DNA of 64,000 nt from Streptomyces asoensis (GTDB lineage: Bacteria > Actinomycetota > Actinomycetes > Streptomycetales > Streptomycetaceae): the NCBI RefSeq assembly GCF_016860545.1, contig NZ_BNEB01000003.1:868001-932000 (forward strand), in the 5' to 3' direction. The notes beneath the pieces were generated by a model. The model searched no databases, was not told where the DNA came from, and worked only from the letters and a program-made list of their open reading frames with translations. This document shows, in pieces, positions 16,738-24,470 of the stretch. How positions within the stretch are numbered: the first letter of the stretch is position 1; every line of letters starts with the position of its first letter. The position numbers were made by a program, and so were the translations under genes.

Positions 16738-17430
16738 TCAGCGCTTCGCCACGAACACGTGCGACGCGACCTCCGACTGGAGCTCGGCCGCCTCGCCGCC
16801 GCTGCCCACCAGCACACCGCCCGCCGACTCCGTCACGCTCACCACCGAACCGGGCTGCACACCCGCGCGGCGCAGCGTGTACATCAGCTGCGCGTCCGTC
16901 TGGATCGGCTCGCCGATCCGGCGCACGACGACCGTCTTGCCGTCCGAACCCGGGTCGAGGTCCGCCAGCGAGACCATGCCCTCGTCCAGGAAGGGGTCGG
17001 CGCCGTCCTTCTCGCCCAGCTCCTCCAGGCCCGGGATCGGGTTGCCGTACGGCGACTCGGTGGGGTGACGCAGCAGCTCCAGCACCCGGCGCTCGACCGC
17101 CTCGCTCATCACGTGCTCCCAGCGGCAGGCCTCGGCGTGCACCTGCTCCCACTCCAGGCCGATCACGTCGACCAGGAGACACTCGGCGAGGCGGTGCTTG
17201 CGCATCACGCGCGTGGCCAGCCGGCGGCCCTCGTCGGTGAGCTCCAGGTGCCGGTCGCTGGCCACGGAGACCAGGCCGTCGCGCTCCATGCGCGCCACCG
17301 TCTGGCTGACCGTCGGCCCGCTCTGGTCGAGGCGTTCGGCGATGCGGGCACGCATGGGCACCACACCTTCCTCTTCCAGCTCGAGGATGGTGCGGAGATA
17401 CATCTCCGTGGTGTCGATCAGTCCGGACAT
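16738..17430 (-). CDS. dmdR1: DtxR/IdeR-family iron-dependent repressor DmdR1
   Basis: 230 residues, matching the known length of Streptomyces DmdR1. Residues 1-60 are the winged helix (ARIAERLDQSGPTVSQTVARMERDGL). The primary metal site ligands Met10, Cys102, Glu105 and His106 are all present (TEMY, ACRWEHVM), as are the ancillary ligands His79, Glu83 and His98. A C-terminal SH3-like domain ends VASHVFVAKR. With Fe(II) it represses siderophore and iron-uptake genes. It is divergent from a SIS-domain gene, with a DasR-like box in between. In S. coelicolor an antiparallel gene (adm) overlapping dmdR1 has been described. Confidence 0.95.
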   Translation of the reverse strand: MSGLIDTTEMYLRTILELEEEGVVPMRARIAERLDQSGPTVSQTVARMERDGLVSVASDRHLELTDEGRRLATRVMRKHRLAECLLVDVIGLEWEQVHAEACRWEHVMSEAVERRVLELLRHPTESPYGNPIPGLEELGEKDGADPFLDEGMVSLADLDPGSDGKTVVVRRIGEPIQTDAQLMYTLRRAGVQPGSVVSVTESAGGVLVGSGGEAAELQSEVASHVFVAKR

Positions 17431-17619
17431 GTGTGCCCCTCGATTAGCTCTGCGGAAGGCTCGACGGCTCTCCGGCGCGTGCGCTGGCCCTGGACCCAAT
17501 TCTGCCGGATACCACTGACAAGCGTGCCGCGCCGTCCGAACGCGGTGGTCACATCGGGGCTCCGCGTCCGGCGCGCGGGAGGGGGCGGCGCCCCCGACGC
17601 CCCACCGTCACCGGGCGTA

Positions 17620-17649
17620 TTGACAGCGCACTGGTCCAGACCGCACGGT
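17620..17649 (+). promoter_or_regulatory. Promoter of the SIS gene with an overlapping DasR-like box
   Basis: TTGACA at 17620-17625 is a perfect -35, and CACGGT at 17644-17649 is a plausible -10 with 18 bases between. Inside the spacer, 17630-17645 reads ACTGGTCCAGACCGCA, 13 of 16 matches to the published DasR-responsive element (ACTGGTCTAGACCACT). DasR would therefore occlude this promoter and could also affect the divergent dmdR1 gene. Confidence 0.65.
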
Positions 17650-17692
17650 GATCCGCGACACGGACACCCGCTACGGCAAAGGGGCCGCACGG

Positions 17693-18448
17693 ATGAGCGA
17701 CCGCAAGCTCGCCGCCCAGTTCTTCGACGCCGCGATCGCCCTGCTCCAGCGGGCCCGCGACGAGGAGGCCGACACCGTCGAGGCCGCCGGCACGCTCCTC
17801 GCCGACACCGTGACCGCCGGCGGGCGCCTGTTCGCCTTCGGCGCCGGGCACTCCTCCCTCGCCGCGCAGGACGTCGTCTACCGCGCGGGCGGCCTCGCCC
17901 TGATGAACCTGCTCGCGGTCCCCGGCGTGGTCGGCGTGGACGTCACCCCCGCGACCCTCGGTTCGGCCCTCGAACGGGTCGACGGTCTCGCGAGCGCCGT
18001 CCTGGACACCTCGCCCCTGCGCGCGGGCGACGCCCTCGTCGTCGTCTCGCTGTCCGGCCGCAACGCCCTGCCCGTGGAGATGGCCCGCGAAGCCCGCGCC
18101 CGCGGCGTGCGGGTCGTCGGCCTGACGTCGGTGGCCTACGCCTCCGGCACGACGTCCCGGCACGCCTCCGGCACGTTCCTCAAGGACCACTGCGACGTCG
18201 TCCTCGACTCCAAGATCGCCGTCGGCGACGCGGAGCTCACCCTGGACACCGTCCCCGCGCCCTTCGCCCCCGCCTCCACGGTCGTCACCTCGGCCCTCCT
18301 CCAGGCCGTCATGGCCACCACGGCCGGCCTCCTCGCCGAGCGCGGTATCGAACCGCCGCTGCTGCGGTCCGGCAACGTCGACGGCGGCCACGAGTGGAAC
18401 GGCCGGATCATGGAGGAGTACCGGGACCGGATCTTCTACCGCCACTGA
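17693..18448 (+). CDS. SIS-domain (sugar isomerase-type) UPF0309 protein
   Basis: 251 residues. A single SIS domain covers residues about 25-210, with the phosphosugar-binding signatures LFAFGAGHSSLAAQDVVYRAGG and VVVSLSGRNALPVEMAREARARG. It resembles GmhA/MurQ-like proteins but lacks an identified catalytic partner domain. It probably binds or converts an amino-sugar phosphate. The ATG at 17693 follows AAAGGGG. It is divergent from dmdR1, and a DasR-like box overlaps its promoter, which fits a role in N-acetylglucosamine or cell-wall sugar metabolism. It converges on the PAS gene. Confidence 0.85.
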   Translation: MSDRKLAAQFFDAAIALLQRARDEEADTVEAAGTLLADTVTAGGRLFAFGAGHSSLAAQDVVYRAGGLALMNLLAVPGVVGVDVTPATLGSALERVDGLASAVLDTSPLRAGDALVVVSLSGRNALPVEMAREARARGVRVVGLTSVAYASGTTSRHASGTFLKDHCDVVLDSKIAVGDAELTLDTVPAPFAPASTVVTSALLQAVMATTAGLLAERGIEPPLLRSGNVDGGHEWNGRIMEEYRDRIFYRH

Positions 18449-18467
18449 ACCGCGGTCCGGGCGCGGC

Positions 18468-19952
18468 TCAGCCTCCCTCGCCCCGGCCCGGCGCGCCCGC
18501 CGCGCCCGTCAGGTCGGCCAGGTCCAGGGCCGCCGCCATCCGGACGGCGACGTCCTCGGCGTAGACGGCGTCGGTCCGCTCGAAGGGGGTACGGCTCCCG
18601 CCGCGCAGGAACGTGACGACACCGAGCGTGCGGCCCCTGCTGCGCAGCACCGCGCACAGCGCGTGGACCGTGTCCTCGGGCCACCGGCGCGCCCGCGCCC
18701 ACTCCCGCGCCTCGTCGGCCGGTACGGAGCCCGCGCCGGCCCGCACGGAACCGGCCCGCGCCACGCACTGGAGCGCCGGGTGCCCCTCGCCGTAGCGGAC
18801 CGGCAGCCCGGCCAGCCCGGTCGGCGCGCTGGGCCCCGGCCCGCCCGACGGCGTCGCCGCGACCCGCACCAGCCGCACCGGCGCGGCCTCCTGCGCGTCG
18901 GCCCCGGCGCCGCCCGTCACCCGGTCGACCAGGGCGTGGTCGGCGAACCCGGCGAGCGCGAAGTCGAGGTGGACGGTGGCCGCCTCGACGGGGTCCTCGC
19001 ACTCGGCGGCGGCCCGGGCGGCCCGGTGCAGCTGATTGGCCCTGAAGCGCAGCAGCGCGGCCTCCTGCTCCCCCTGCTTGGCCTCGGTGACGTCCTGGAA
19101 GAGCCAGCCCACCCCGAGGGGCACCGGTTCCTCGGCGAGCGGCGAGGCGAGGCGCAGGAAGCCGCTGCGCCAGCAGCGCCGCCGTTCGCCGTCCGGGCCG
19201 CGCACACCGACCCACAGCTCGGCCGGGGCCGGCGGGGCGCCCTCGGCGAGCACGTGCGTCAGCGCGTTCTCCAGCTCCTCGACGCCCCGGGTGAGCAGGT
19301 CGCCCAGCGGACGGCCCAGGACGGCCGTGCGGCCGGTGCCGAGCGCGCGGGCCGCGTGCGCGTTGACGACCGCGGGGCGCAGGTCGGCGTCGACCAGGAC
19401 GACACCCCAGGAAGCGTCGTCGAAGAGGGCCTCGCTGAGCGCGATGGAACGCTCCAGGTCGATCTGGGCGTGCACCTCGCTGAAGGCGCAGTACAGGCCC
19501 GCCGGCTTGCCGTCCGGACCGCGCACGGCGGCCGACTGGGTGCGCACGAGCACCCGGCCGCCGTCCTTGGTGAGCAGCGCGAACTCGTGGACCTGGCGCC
19601 CCGGCGCGTGCATGGCGGCCATCAGCCGCCCCTGGATCTCCTCGGCGTCGGCCTCGCGCACCGCCCAGCCGGCGAAGCCGTGCCGCCCGACCGCCTCGGC
19701 GGCGCTCCAGCCCAGGATGCGTTCGGCCTCGCGGTTCCAGTGGGTGACCAGGCCGTCGCCGTCGAAGGCGCACAGGGCCGCGTCCATGCCGTCGAGGAGC
19801 GCGGCGAGCAGGTCGGTGCCGTCCGGGCCGTCCGGACCGGGCGCGGCGGCGCCGTCCGGGGGCACGGGGCCGTCGTCGCCCGGCCGGCCGGGCCGCTCGG
19901 GCTCGTCCGGACCCAGCTCGTCGGTGGTCCCACTACGCCGGGAAGCACTCAC
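18468..19952 (-). CDS. Tandem PAS / GAF sensor protein without an output domain
   Basis: 494 residues. The first PAS is at about residues 45-160 (GMDAALCAFDGDGLVTHWNREAERILGW). The second is at about 170-290 (GVVLVDADLRPAVVNAHAARALG) and ends in the PAC-like FQDVTEAKQGEQEA. A GAF-like region covers about 300-480 (VHALCAVLRSRGRTLGVVTFLRGG). No histidine kinase, phosphatase or GGDEF follows, unlike the many Streptomyces PAS-GAF-SpoIIE proteins, so it is either a sensor acting in trans or a truncated relative. GTG start at 19950-19952 with GGGGG upstream. The N-terminal 40 residues are disordered, rich in Pro, Gly and Asp. Confidence 0.8.
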   Translation of the reverse strand: MSASRRSGTTDELGPDEPERPGRPGDDGPVPPDGAAAPGPDGPDGTDLLAALLDGMDAALCAFDGDGLVTHWNREAERILGWSAAEAVGRHGFAGWAVREADAEEIQGRLMAAMHAPGRQVHEFALLTKDGGRVLVRTQSAAVRGPDGKPAGLYCAFSEVHAQIDLERSIALSEALFDDASWGVVLVDADLRPAVVNAHAARALGTGRTAVLGRPLGDLLTRGVEELENALTHVLAEGAPPAPAELWVGVRGPDGERRRCWRSGFLRLASPLAEEPVPLGVGWLFQDVTEAKQGEQEAALLRFRANQLHRAARAAAECEDPVEAATVHLDFALAGFADHALVDRVTGGAGADAQEAAPVRLVRVAATPSGGPGPSAPTGLAGLPVRYGEGHPALQCVARAGSVRAGAGSVPADEAREWARARRWPEDTVHALCAVLRSRGRTLGVVTFLRGGSRTPFERTDAVYAEDVAVRMAAALDLADLTGAAGAPGRGEGG

Positions 19953-20087
19953 CTGGACCCCCTGCAGGTTCGCTCACTTGCCCTCATTCAACTCGAACGT
20001 GACGCAGCCCACATATGATTCCCGCAAGATTGCAGAGGAATCGTCGTACCGCTGCGATGCCGGTCACGCCCCCTCGCGAAAAAACAC

Positions 20088-20117
20088 TTGAGCGACCCGA
20101 GGCGGGTTCCTAGGGTG
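20088..20117 (+). promoter_or_regulatory. Vegetative-type promoter for the leader region
   Basis: TTGAGC at 20088-20093 and TAGGGT at 20112-20117 are separated by 18 bases, close to the SigHrdB consensus. Transcription would start near 20124, about 28 bases before a mini-ORF. Confidence 0.6.
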
Positions 20118-20151
20118 GGGCGTACCGAAGGAAAGGAGGTGGTCCGAAGCA

Positions 20152-20190
20152 TGTATGCACACCGGACGTCGGAGGTGGCTGCGGGCTAGT
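20152..20190 (+). CDS. 12-codon mini-ORF with an extreme Shine-Dalgarno
   Basis: ATG at 20152 to TAG at 20190 encodes MYAHRTSEVAAG. Bases 20132-20146 (GAAAGGAGGTGGTCC) can pair with about 15 consecutive bases of the 16S rRNA 3' tail, with one G-U wobble and a 5-base gap to the ATG. Ordinary genes use 4-6 bases. Such a site implies translation, or deliberate ribosome holding, of a very short peptide. Followed by structured RNA, it looks like a leader peptide or a ribosome-dependent switch. I do not recognise the family. Confidence 0.5.
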
Positions 20191-20410
20191 GGCCCGTCGC
20201 CCACTGAGTGCGGTGCCGGACCAGCGCGAGTGAGCAGCGCGCGACCGGCCAATTCAACGCAGTCACCCGACCCGCGAGTCGCCGGTACGTCCGGCCGGCC
20301 CTCCCACGCGAGGACCAGACTCGCGGGTCGCCTGCTGTCTGCGGGCTCCCGCCGCAGGATCCGCGGTTCGTGACCCGCGCCACGTACGGATCTGTCGCCA
20401 GGCAGTACCC
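20191..20410 (+). ncRNA. Candidate structured leader RNA with a 13-bp long-range stem
   Basis: CGACCCGCGAGTC at 20268-20280 pairs perfectly with GACTCGCGGGTCG at 20318-20330 across a 37-base loop. A smaller GGGC/GCCC hairpin overlaps the mini-ORF stop at about 20184-20197. The stem could end the transcript starting near 20124 or control its read-through into the oxygenase gene. It matches no riboswitch class that I recognise. Confidence 0.4.
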
Positions 20411-20420
20411 TGGGCGCATG
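20406..20420 (+). promoter_or_regulatory. -10 box giving a leaderless leader peptide
   Basis: TACCCT at 20406-20411, then six bases, then the ATG at 20418. No Shine-Dalgarno is present, so the peptide is probably translated from a leaderless message. No good -35 is visible. Confidence 0.5.
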
Positions 20421-20492
20421 CTTTCGCTCGTTCGACGCCGCCACGTGGACTACGTCCGCGTCACGAGCATGGGCTGTCGACGCTCCTTCTGA
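20418..20492 (+). CDS. Putative regulatory leader peptide (RHVDxxRV...CR type)
   Basis: 24 residues: MLSLVRRRHVDYVRVTSMGCRRSF (20418-20492). The pattern of arginines, then RHVD, then R-V and a late Cys-Arg matches a recurrent family of actinobacterial leader peptides. These are often found upstream of sulfur- or redox-related genes and are annotated as putative leader peptides. It ends 121 bp before the 2OG-Fe(II) oxygenase gene. A stall at Cys or Arg codons could tune downstream expression. The family match is from the pattern; the regulation is inferred. Confidence 0.6.
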   Translation: MLSLVRRRHVDYVRVTSMGCRRSF

Positions 20493-20613
20493 GCCTTCCG
20501 GCCCCTTCCGCGGTTCCCAGCCGCCCGCGTCTCACCTCCTCCCGCCCACTTGGCACCCGTGCGCCGCCCCATCCCCGGCGGCGGCCGGGCCCCCGTACAC
20601 CTGCGGACGTACC

Positions 20614-21630
20614 ATGACGAACCCGTCGTACCAGCAACTGCCGATCATCGATCTCTCCGCCGCCGACCGCGGTCCCCAGGCGCGGGCGCTGCTGCACGCG
20701 CAGCTGCACAGCGCCGCGCACGACGTCGGGTTCTTCCAGCTCGTCGGGCACGGCGTGACGGAGCGGGAGACCGGCGAGCTGCTGGCCGCCATGCGGGCCT
20801 TCTTCGCCCTGCCGGAGGCCGAGCGGCTCGCGATCGACAACGTGCACTCGCCTCACTTCCGCGGCTACACCCGCACCGGCGACGAGCGGACAGGCGGCCG
20901 GCAGGACTGGCGGGACCAGCTCGACATAGGCGCCGAGCGTCCCGCCCGGACACCCGGCCCGGGCGAGCCCGCCTACTGGTGGCTGGAAGGGCCCAACCAG
21001 TGGCCCGCCGGACTGCCCGCGCTGCGGACCGCCGCGCTCGCCTGGATCGAGCGGCTGAGCGCCGTCGCGCAGAAGCTGCTGCACGAGCTGCTCGCCTCGA
21101 TCGGGGCACCCGTCGACTTCTACGACCACGCCTTCGGGGAGCGGGCGCACCCGCACCTCAAGCTCGTGCGCTACCCCGGCAGCGCGGGCGACGGCGCAGG
21201 GCAGGGGGTCGGCGCGCACAAGGACTACGGCTTCCTGACCCTGCTGCTCCAGGACCAGGTCGGCGGCCTCCAGGTACAGCGCGCGGACGGTCTGTTCCAT
21301 GACGTGCCGCCGCTGCCCGGCGCCTTCGTCGTCAACCTGGGCGAACTGCTGGAGGTGGCGACCGACGGCTACCTCCTGGCCACCAACCACCGGGTCGTGT
21401 CGCCGGCCGACGCCGTGGAACGGTTCTCCGTGCCGTTCTTCTACAACCCCCGCCTCGACGCCCGGGTCGAGCCGCTGCCCTTCACGCACGCCTCGGCGGC
21501 GCCCGGGGTGACCGACGACCCCGCCAACCCGCTGTTCGCCGAGTACGGCTTCAACGAGCTCAAGGGCAAGCTGCGGGCGCACCCGCTCGTGGCCGAACGG
21601 CATCACGCGGAGCTGCTCAGCCCCGCGTGA
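20614..21630 (+). CDS. 2-oxoglutarate/Fe(II) oxygenase, isopenicillin N synthase family
   Basis: 338 residues. The N-terminal DIOX_N region starts LPIIDLSAADRGPQ, with GFFQLVGHGV around residue 40. The catalytic facial triad is His-x-Asp in GAHKDYGFLTLLLQD (about residue 210) and His in ATNHRVVSP (about residue 265). RFSVPFF provides the Arg-x-Ser that binds 2-oxoglutarate. It should hydroxylate or desaturate a small molecule. It sits alone downstream of two leader peptides, suggesting attenuation-type control, and converges on the citrate synthase gene. Substrate unknown. Confidence 0.87.
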   Translation: MTNPSYQQLPIIDLSAADRGPQARALLHAQLHSAAHDVGFFQLVGHGVTERETGELLAAMRAFFALPEAERLAIDNVHSPHFRGYTRTGDERTGGRQDWRDQLDIGAERPARTPGPGEPAYWWLEGPNQWPAGLPALRTAALAWIERLSAVAQKLLHELLASIGAPVDFYDHAFGERAHPHLKLVRYPGSAGDGAGQGVGAHKDYGFLTLLLQDQVGGLQVQRADGLFHDVPPLPGAFVVNLGELLEVATDGYLLATNHRVVSPADAVERFSVPFFYNPRLDARVEPLPFTHASAAPGVTDDPANPLFAEYGFNELKGKLRAHPLVAERHHAELLSPA

Positions 21631-21667
21631 CACGGACGCCCGGCCGGCCCGCCCGGCCGGCCCGCGC

Positions 21668-22768
21668 TCAGTCGGCGATGTCCTCGTAGCCCTCGATCTC
21701 CCGCGGGTTGCGCGAGCCCGGCCCGATGTAGCGGGCCGAGGGGCGGACCAGGCGGCCGGTGCGCTTCTGCTCCAGGATGTGCGCCGACCAGCCCGCCGTC
21801 CGGGCGCAGGTGAACATCGAGGTGAACATGTGGGCCGGCACCTCGGCGAAGTCCAGGATGATCGCCGCCCAGAACTCGACGTTCGTCGCCAGGACCCGGT
21901 CCGGGCGGCGGGCGTGGAGTTCCGCCAGGGCCGCCTTCTCCAGCGCCTCGGCGATCTCGAACCGCGGCGCGCCCAGCTCGCGGGCCGTACGGCGCAGCAC
22001 GCGCGCGCGTGGGTCCTCGGCGCGGTACACGCGGTGGCCGAAGCCCATGAGCCGCTCGCCCTTGTCGAGGGCCTGCCTGACGTAGGCGTCCGCGTCCCCC
22101 GTCCGCTCGATCTCCTCGATCATGCCGAGGACGCGGGAGGGCGCGCCGCCGTGCAGCGGACCCGACATGGCTCCCACGGCGCCGGACAGGGCGGCGGCGA
22201 CGTCGGCGCCCGTCGAGGCGATGACCCGGGCCGTGAACGTGGAGGCGTTCATGCCGTGCTCGGCCGCCGACGTCCAGTAGGCGTCGACCGCGGCCACGTG
22301 CTTGGGGTCGGGCTCGCCGCGCCAGCGGATCATGAACCGTTCGACGACGGACCCGGCCTTGTCGATCTCCCGCTGCGGCACCATCGGGCGCCCTTGCCCG
22401 CGCGCCGACTGGGCGACGTAGGACAGGGCCATGACGGCGGCCCGGGCCAGGTCCGCGCGGGCCTGCTCGGCGTCGATGTCCAGGAGCGGCTTGAGGCCCC
22501 AGACGGGGGCGAGCATGGCGAGCGCGGACTGCACGTCGACGCGGATGTCGCCGGAGTGGACGGGGATCGGGAACGGTTCGGCGGGCGGCAGGCCGGGGTT
22601 GAAGGCGCCGTCGACGAGGAGGCCCCAGACGTTGCCGAAGGAGACGTGACCGACGAGGTCCTCGATGTCGACGCCCCGGTACCGCAGGGCGCCGCCCTCC
22701 TTGTCGGGTTCGGCGATCTCCGTCTCGAACGCGACGACTCCTTCGAGTCCGGGTACGAAGTCGGACAT
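21668..22768 (-). CDS. Citrate synthase (short, type-I-like)
   Basis: 366 residues, the length of Gram-positive short citrate or 2-methylcitrate synthases. Catalytic motifs are EHGMNASTFTARVIASTG (first His), GPLHGGAPS and MGFGHRVYRAEDPRA (second His, substrate Arg). A catalytic-Asp region is in NVEFWAAIILDFAEVPAHMFTSMF. It condenses oxaloacetate with acetyl- or propionyl-CoA. Streptomyces carry several paralogues and this one is not necessarily the main TCA enzyme. The ATG at 22766-22768 has GAGGAG upstream. It is divergent from pdxH. Confidence 0.9.
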   Translation of the reverse strand: MSDFVPGLEGVVAFETEIAEPDKEGGALRYRGVDIEDLVGHVSFGNVWGLLVDGAFNPGLPPAEPFPIPVHSGDIRVDVQSALAMLAPVWGLKPLLDIDAEQARADLARAAVMALSYVAQSARGQGRPMVPQREIDKAGSVVERFMIRWRGEPDPKHVAAVDAYWTSAAEHGMNASTFTARVIASTGADVAAALSGAVGAMSGPLHGGAPSRVLGMIEEIERTGDADAYVRQALDKGERLMGFGHRVYRAEDPRARVLRRTARELGAPRFEIAEALEKAALAELHARRPDRVLATNVEFWAAIILDFAEVPAHMFTSMFTCARTAGWSAHILEQKRTGRLVRPSARYIGPGSRNPREIEGYEDIAD

Positions 22769-23122
22769 CAGGCGGCTCCTCGGGATGTGTGCGACGGGAA
22801 GTGTCGGCGGGGGCGGACGGTGGATCCGGCGAGGGCCGGAAGACGGGCCCGGTCGGGCGCGGGTGGGCGGCGGATGGCGCCGGCGGATCCGCGGTCCGGT
22901 GCACGTGTGTGCGGGGACTCGCGGTCCGGGGCGGTCACCCCGGTGATGCCCCGTGCGGCCGTCGGTCACCCAACCTGACCGGCACCTCGCCGGGACGGGG
23001 CGGCGACGGCGGGTGCATCTGCACCATATCCCCGAGTGCCACCTTTGGGGAGTAGTTGCGGCACTGAGTGCCACCTTCGTGGGGTCGGTCTTCGGTGCGG
23101 GGCCATACGGCAAGATGACCAC
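22769..23122. promoter_or_regulatory. citrate synthase / pdxH intergenic region with repeated elements
   Basis: 354 bp, no gene. It holds an inverted repeat, GGTGCA-TC-TGCACC, at 23012-23025. A 12-base direct repeat GAGTGCCACCTT occurs at 23034-23045 and 23066-23077, 32 bases apart. The second copy is part of the palindrome GGCACT-G-AGTGCC at 23060-23072. CAAGAT at 23111-23116 lies six bases before the pdxH ATG and may be its -10. Confidence 0.5.
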
Positions 23123-23803
23123 ATGCCCGACGAAGACGCCGTCTCTCCCGGCCCCGCCCCCGATCCCGCGGCCATGCGCAAGCAGTACCGGGCCGAGGGG
23201 CTCTCCGAGACCGAGCTGGCCGCGACACCCGTGGAGCAGTTCGCGCGCTGGTTCAAGGACGCCGCCGTCGAGGCCCATCTCTTCGAGCCGAACGCCATGG
23301 TCGTCTCCACGGCGGACGCCGAGGGCCGGCCCGGCTCGCGCACGGTGCTGCTGAAGCACTTCGACGCCCAGGGCTTCGTCTTCTACACCAACTACGACTC
23401 CCGCAAGGCCCGCGACCTCGCCGAGAACCCGCACGTCTCGCTGCTCTTCCCCTGGCATCCGATGGCCCGGCAGGTCATCGTGCGGGGCGTCGCGCGGCGC
23501 ACCGGGCGCGACGAGACCGCCGCGTACTTCCGGACCCGGCCGCACGGCTCCCAGCTGGGCGCCTGGGCCAGCGCCCAGTCCTCGGTGATCACCTCACGGG
23601 CCGGGCTCGACACCACCTACGCCGAACTGGCGGCCCGCTACCCGGAGGGCGAGCAGGTGCCGGTGCCGCCGCACTGGGGCGGCTTCAGGGTGGCTCCGCG
23701 GTCGGTGGAGTTCTGGCAGGGCCGTCTGAACCGGCTGCACGACCGGCTGTGCTACGTGGCCGAGCCGGACGGCAGCTGGCGGGTCGAGCGCCTCAGCCCC
23801 TGA
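23123..23803 (+). CDS. pdxH: Pyridoxamine 5'-phosphate oxidase
   Basis: 226 residues. The FMN-binding split-barrel family is clear from MRKQYRAEGLSETELAATPVEQFARWF and GRPGSRTVLLKHFDAQGFVFYTNYDSRKARDL (FMN phosphate contacts). The C-terminal block FWQGRLNRLHDRLCYVAEPDGSWRVERLSP is specific for PdxH. It oxidises PNP or PMP to pyridoxal 5'-phosphate. It is probably leaderless: CAAGAT lies six bases before the ATG. It converges on the TetR gene 19 bp away. Confidence 0.95.
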   Translation: MPDEDAVSPGPAPDPAAMRKQYRAEGLSETELAATPVEQFARWFKDAAVEAHLFEPNAMVVSTADAEGRPGSRTVLLKHFDAQGFVFYTNYDSRKARDLAENPHVSLLFPWHPMARQVIVRGVARRTGRDETAAYFRTRPHGSQLGAWASAQSSVITSRAGLDTTYAELAARYPEGEQVPVPPHWGGFRVAPRSVEFWQGRLNRLHDRLCYVAEPDGSWRVERLSP

Positions 23804-23822
23804 CCGGCCGTCGGGTGCGGGG

Positions 23823-24470
23823 TCAGTCGGCCGCGGGTCGCCCGAGCGTCTCGTCCAGCAGTCCCGCCCACTGGGCCACCACGCGCTCGCGGCGCCCCGC
23901 GTCGTCGGTGAGGAGGTTGGCGAGCCCGAGACCGCGGGCCATGTCCAGCAGCCCCTGGACCGTCTCGCGGACCCCGGGCGCGGACTCGTCGGCGCCCAGC
24001 AGCTCGACCGCTATGCGGTGGCTCTCCCGGCCCACGCGCGCCTCCAGCTCCGTCACGCGGGGGCGCAGCTGCTCCTCGTTCGAGGCGGCCACCCACAGGT
24101 GCAGGGCGGCCCGGAACAGGGGGCCGGTGTAGAGACCCACGAGGGCGGTGACGACGGCACGCCGGTCGCCCTGCGCACCCTGCGGGAACAGCGCGCGCAG
24201 GGCGTCCGAGCGCTCCTCGGCGACATATTCGACGGCCGCGGTGAACAGGTCCTCGCGGGTGGGGAAGTGGTGCTGGGCGGCGCCCCGGGAGACGCCCGCG
24301 CGCTCGGCGACGACGGACACCGTGGAGCCCGCCCAGCCGCGTTCGGCGAGGCAGGCCACGGCGGCGGCCAGCAGCCGCTGCCGGGTGGCCCGGCTGCGGT
24401 CCTGCTTCGGCACACGGTCACCCGGCCCGCGGTCCTTGCAGGCGCGGTCGTCCGTGGTCACACCACCCAT
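23823..24470 (-). CDS. TetR-family regulator, last gene of the catabolic operon
   Basis: 215 residues. The N-terminal helix-turn-helix is at about residues 25-70 (TRQRLLAAAVACLAERGWAGSTVSVVAERAGVSRGAAQHHFPTREDL). A helical ligand domain follows, with GLLDMARGLGLANLLTDD. The ATG overlaps the end of the enoyl-CoA hydratase gene by 13 bases, so it is co-translated with the pathway. An acyl-CoA or free acid from the pathway is the likely inducer. A candidate operator is the CAAGCATGCTTG palindrome at the operon's 5' end; that link is inferred. Confidence 0.88.
   Translation of the reverse strand: MGGVTTDDRACKDRGPGDRVPKQDRSRATRQRLLAAAVACLAERGWAGSTVSVVAERAGVSRGAAQHHFPTREDLFTAAVEYVAEERSDALRALFPQGAQGDRRAVVTALVGLYTGPLFRAALHLWVAASNEEQLRPRVTELEARVGRESHRIAVELLGADESAPGVRETVQGLLDMARGLGLANLLTDDAGRRERVVAQWAGLLDETLGRPAAD

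Noticed and set aside
20124..20420. tRNA or known riboswitch in the leader region
   Set aside because: No cloverleaf with a T-arm GTTCGA in the right place, and no recognised riboswitch core.
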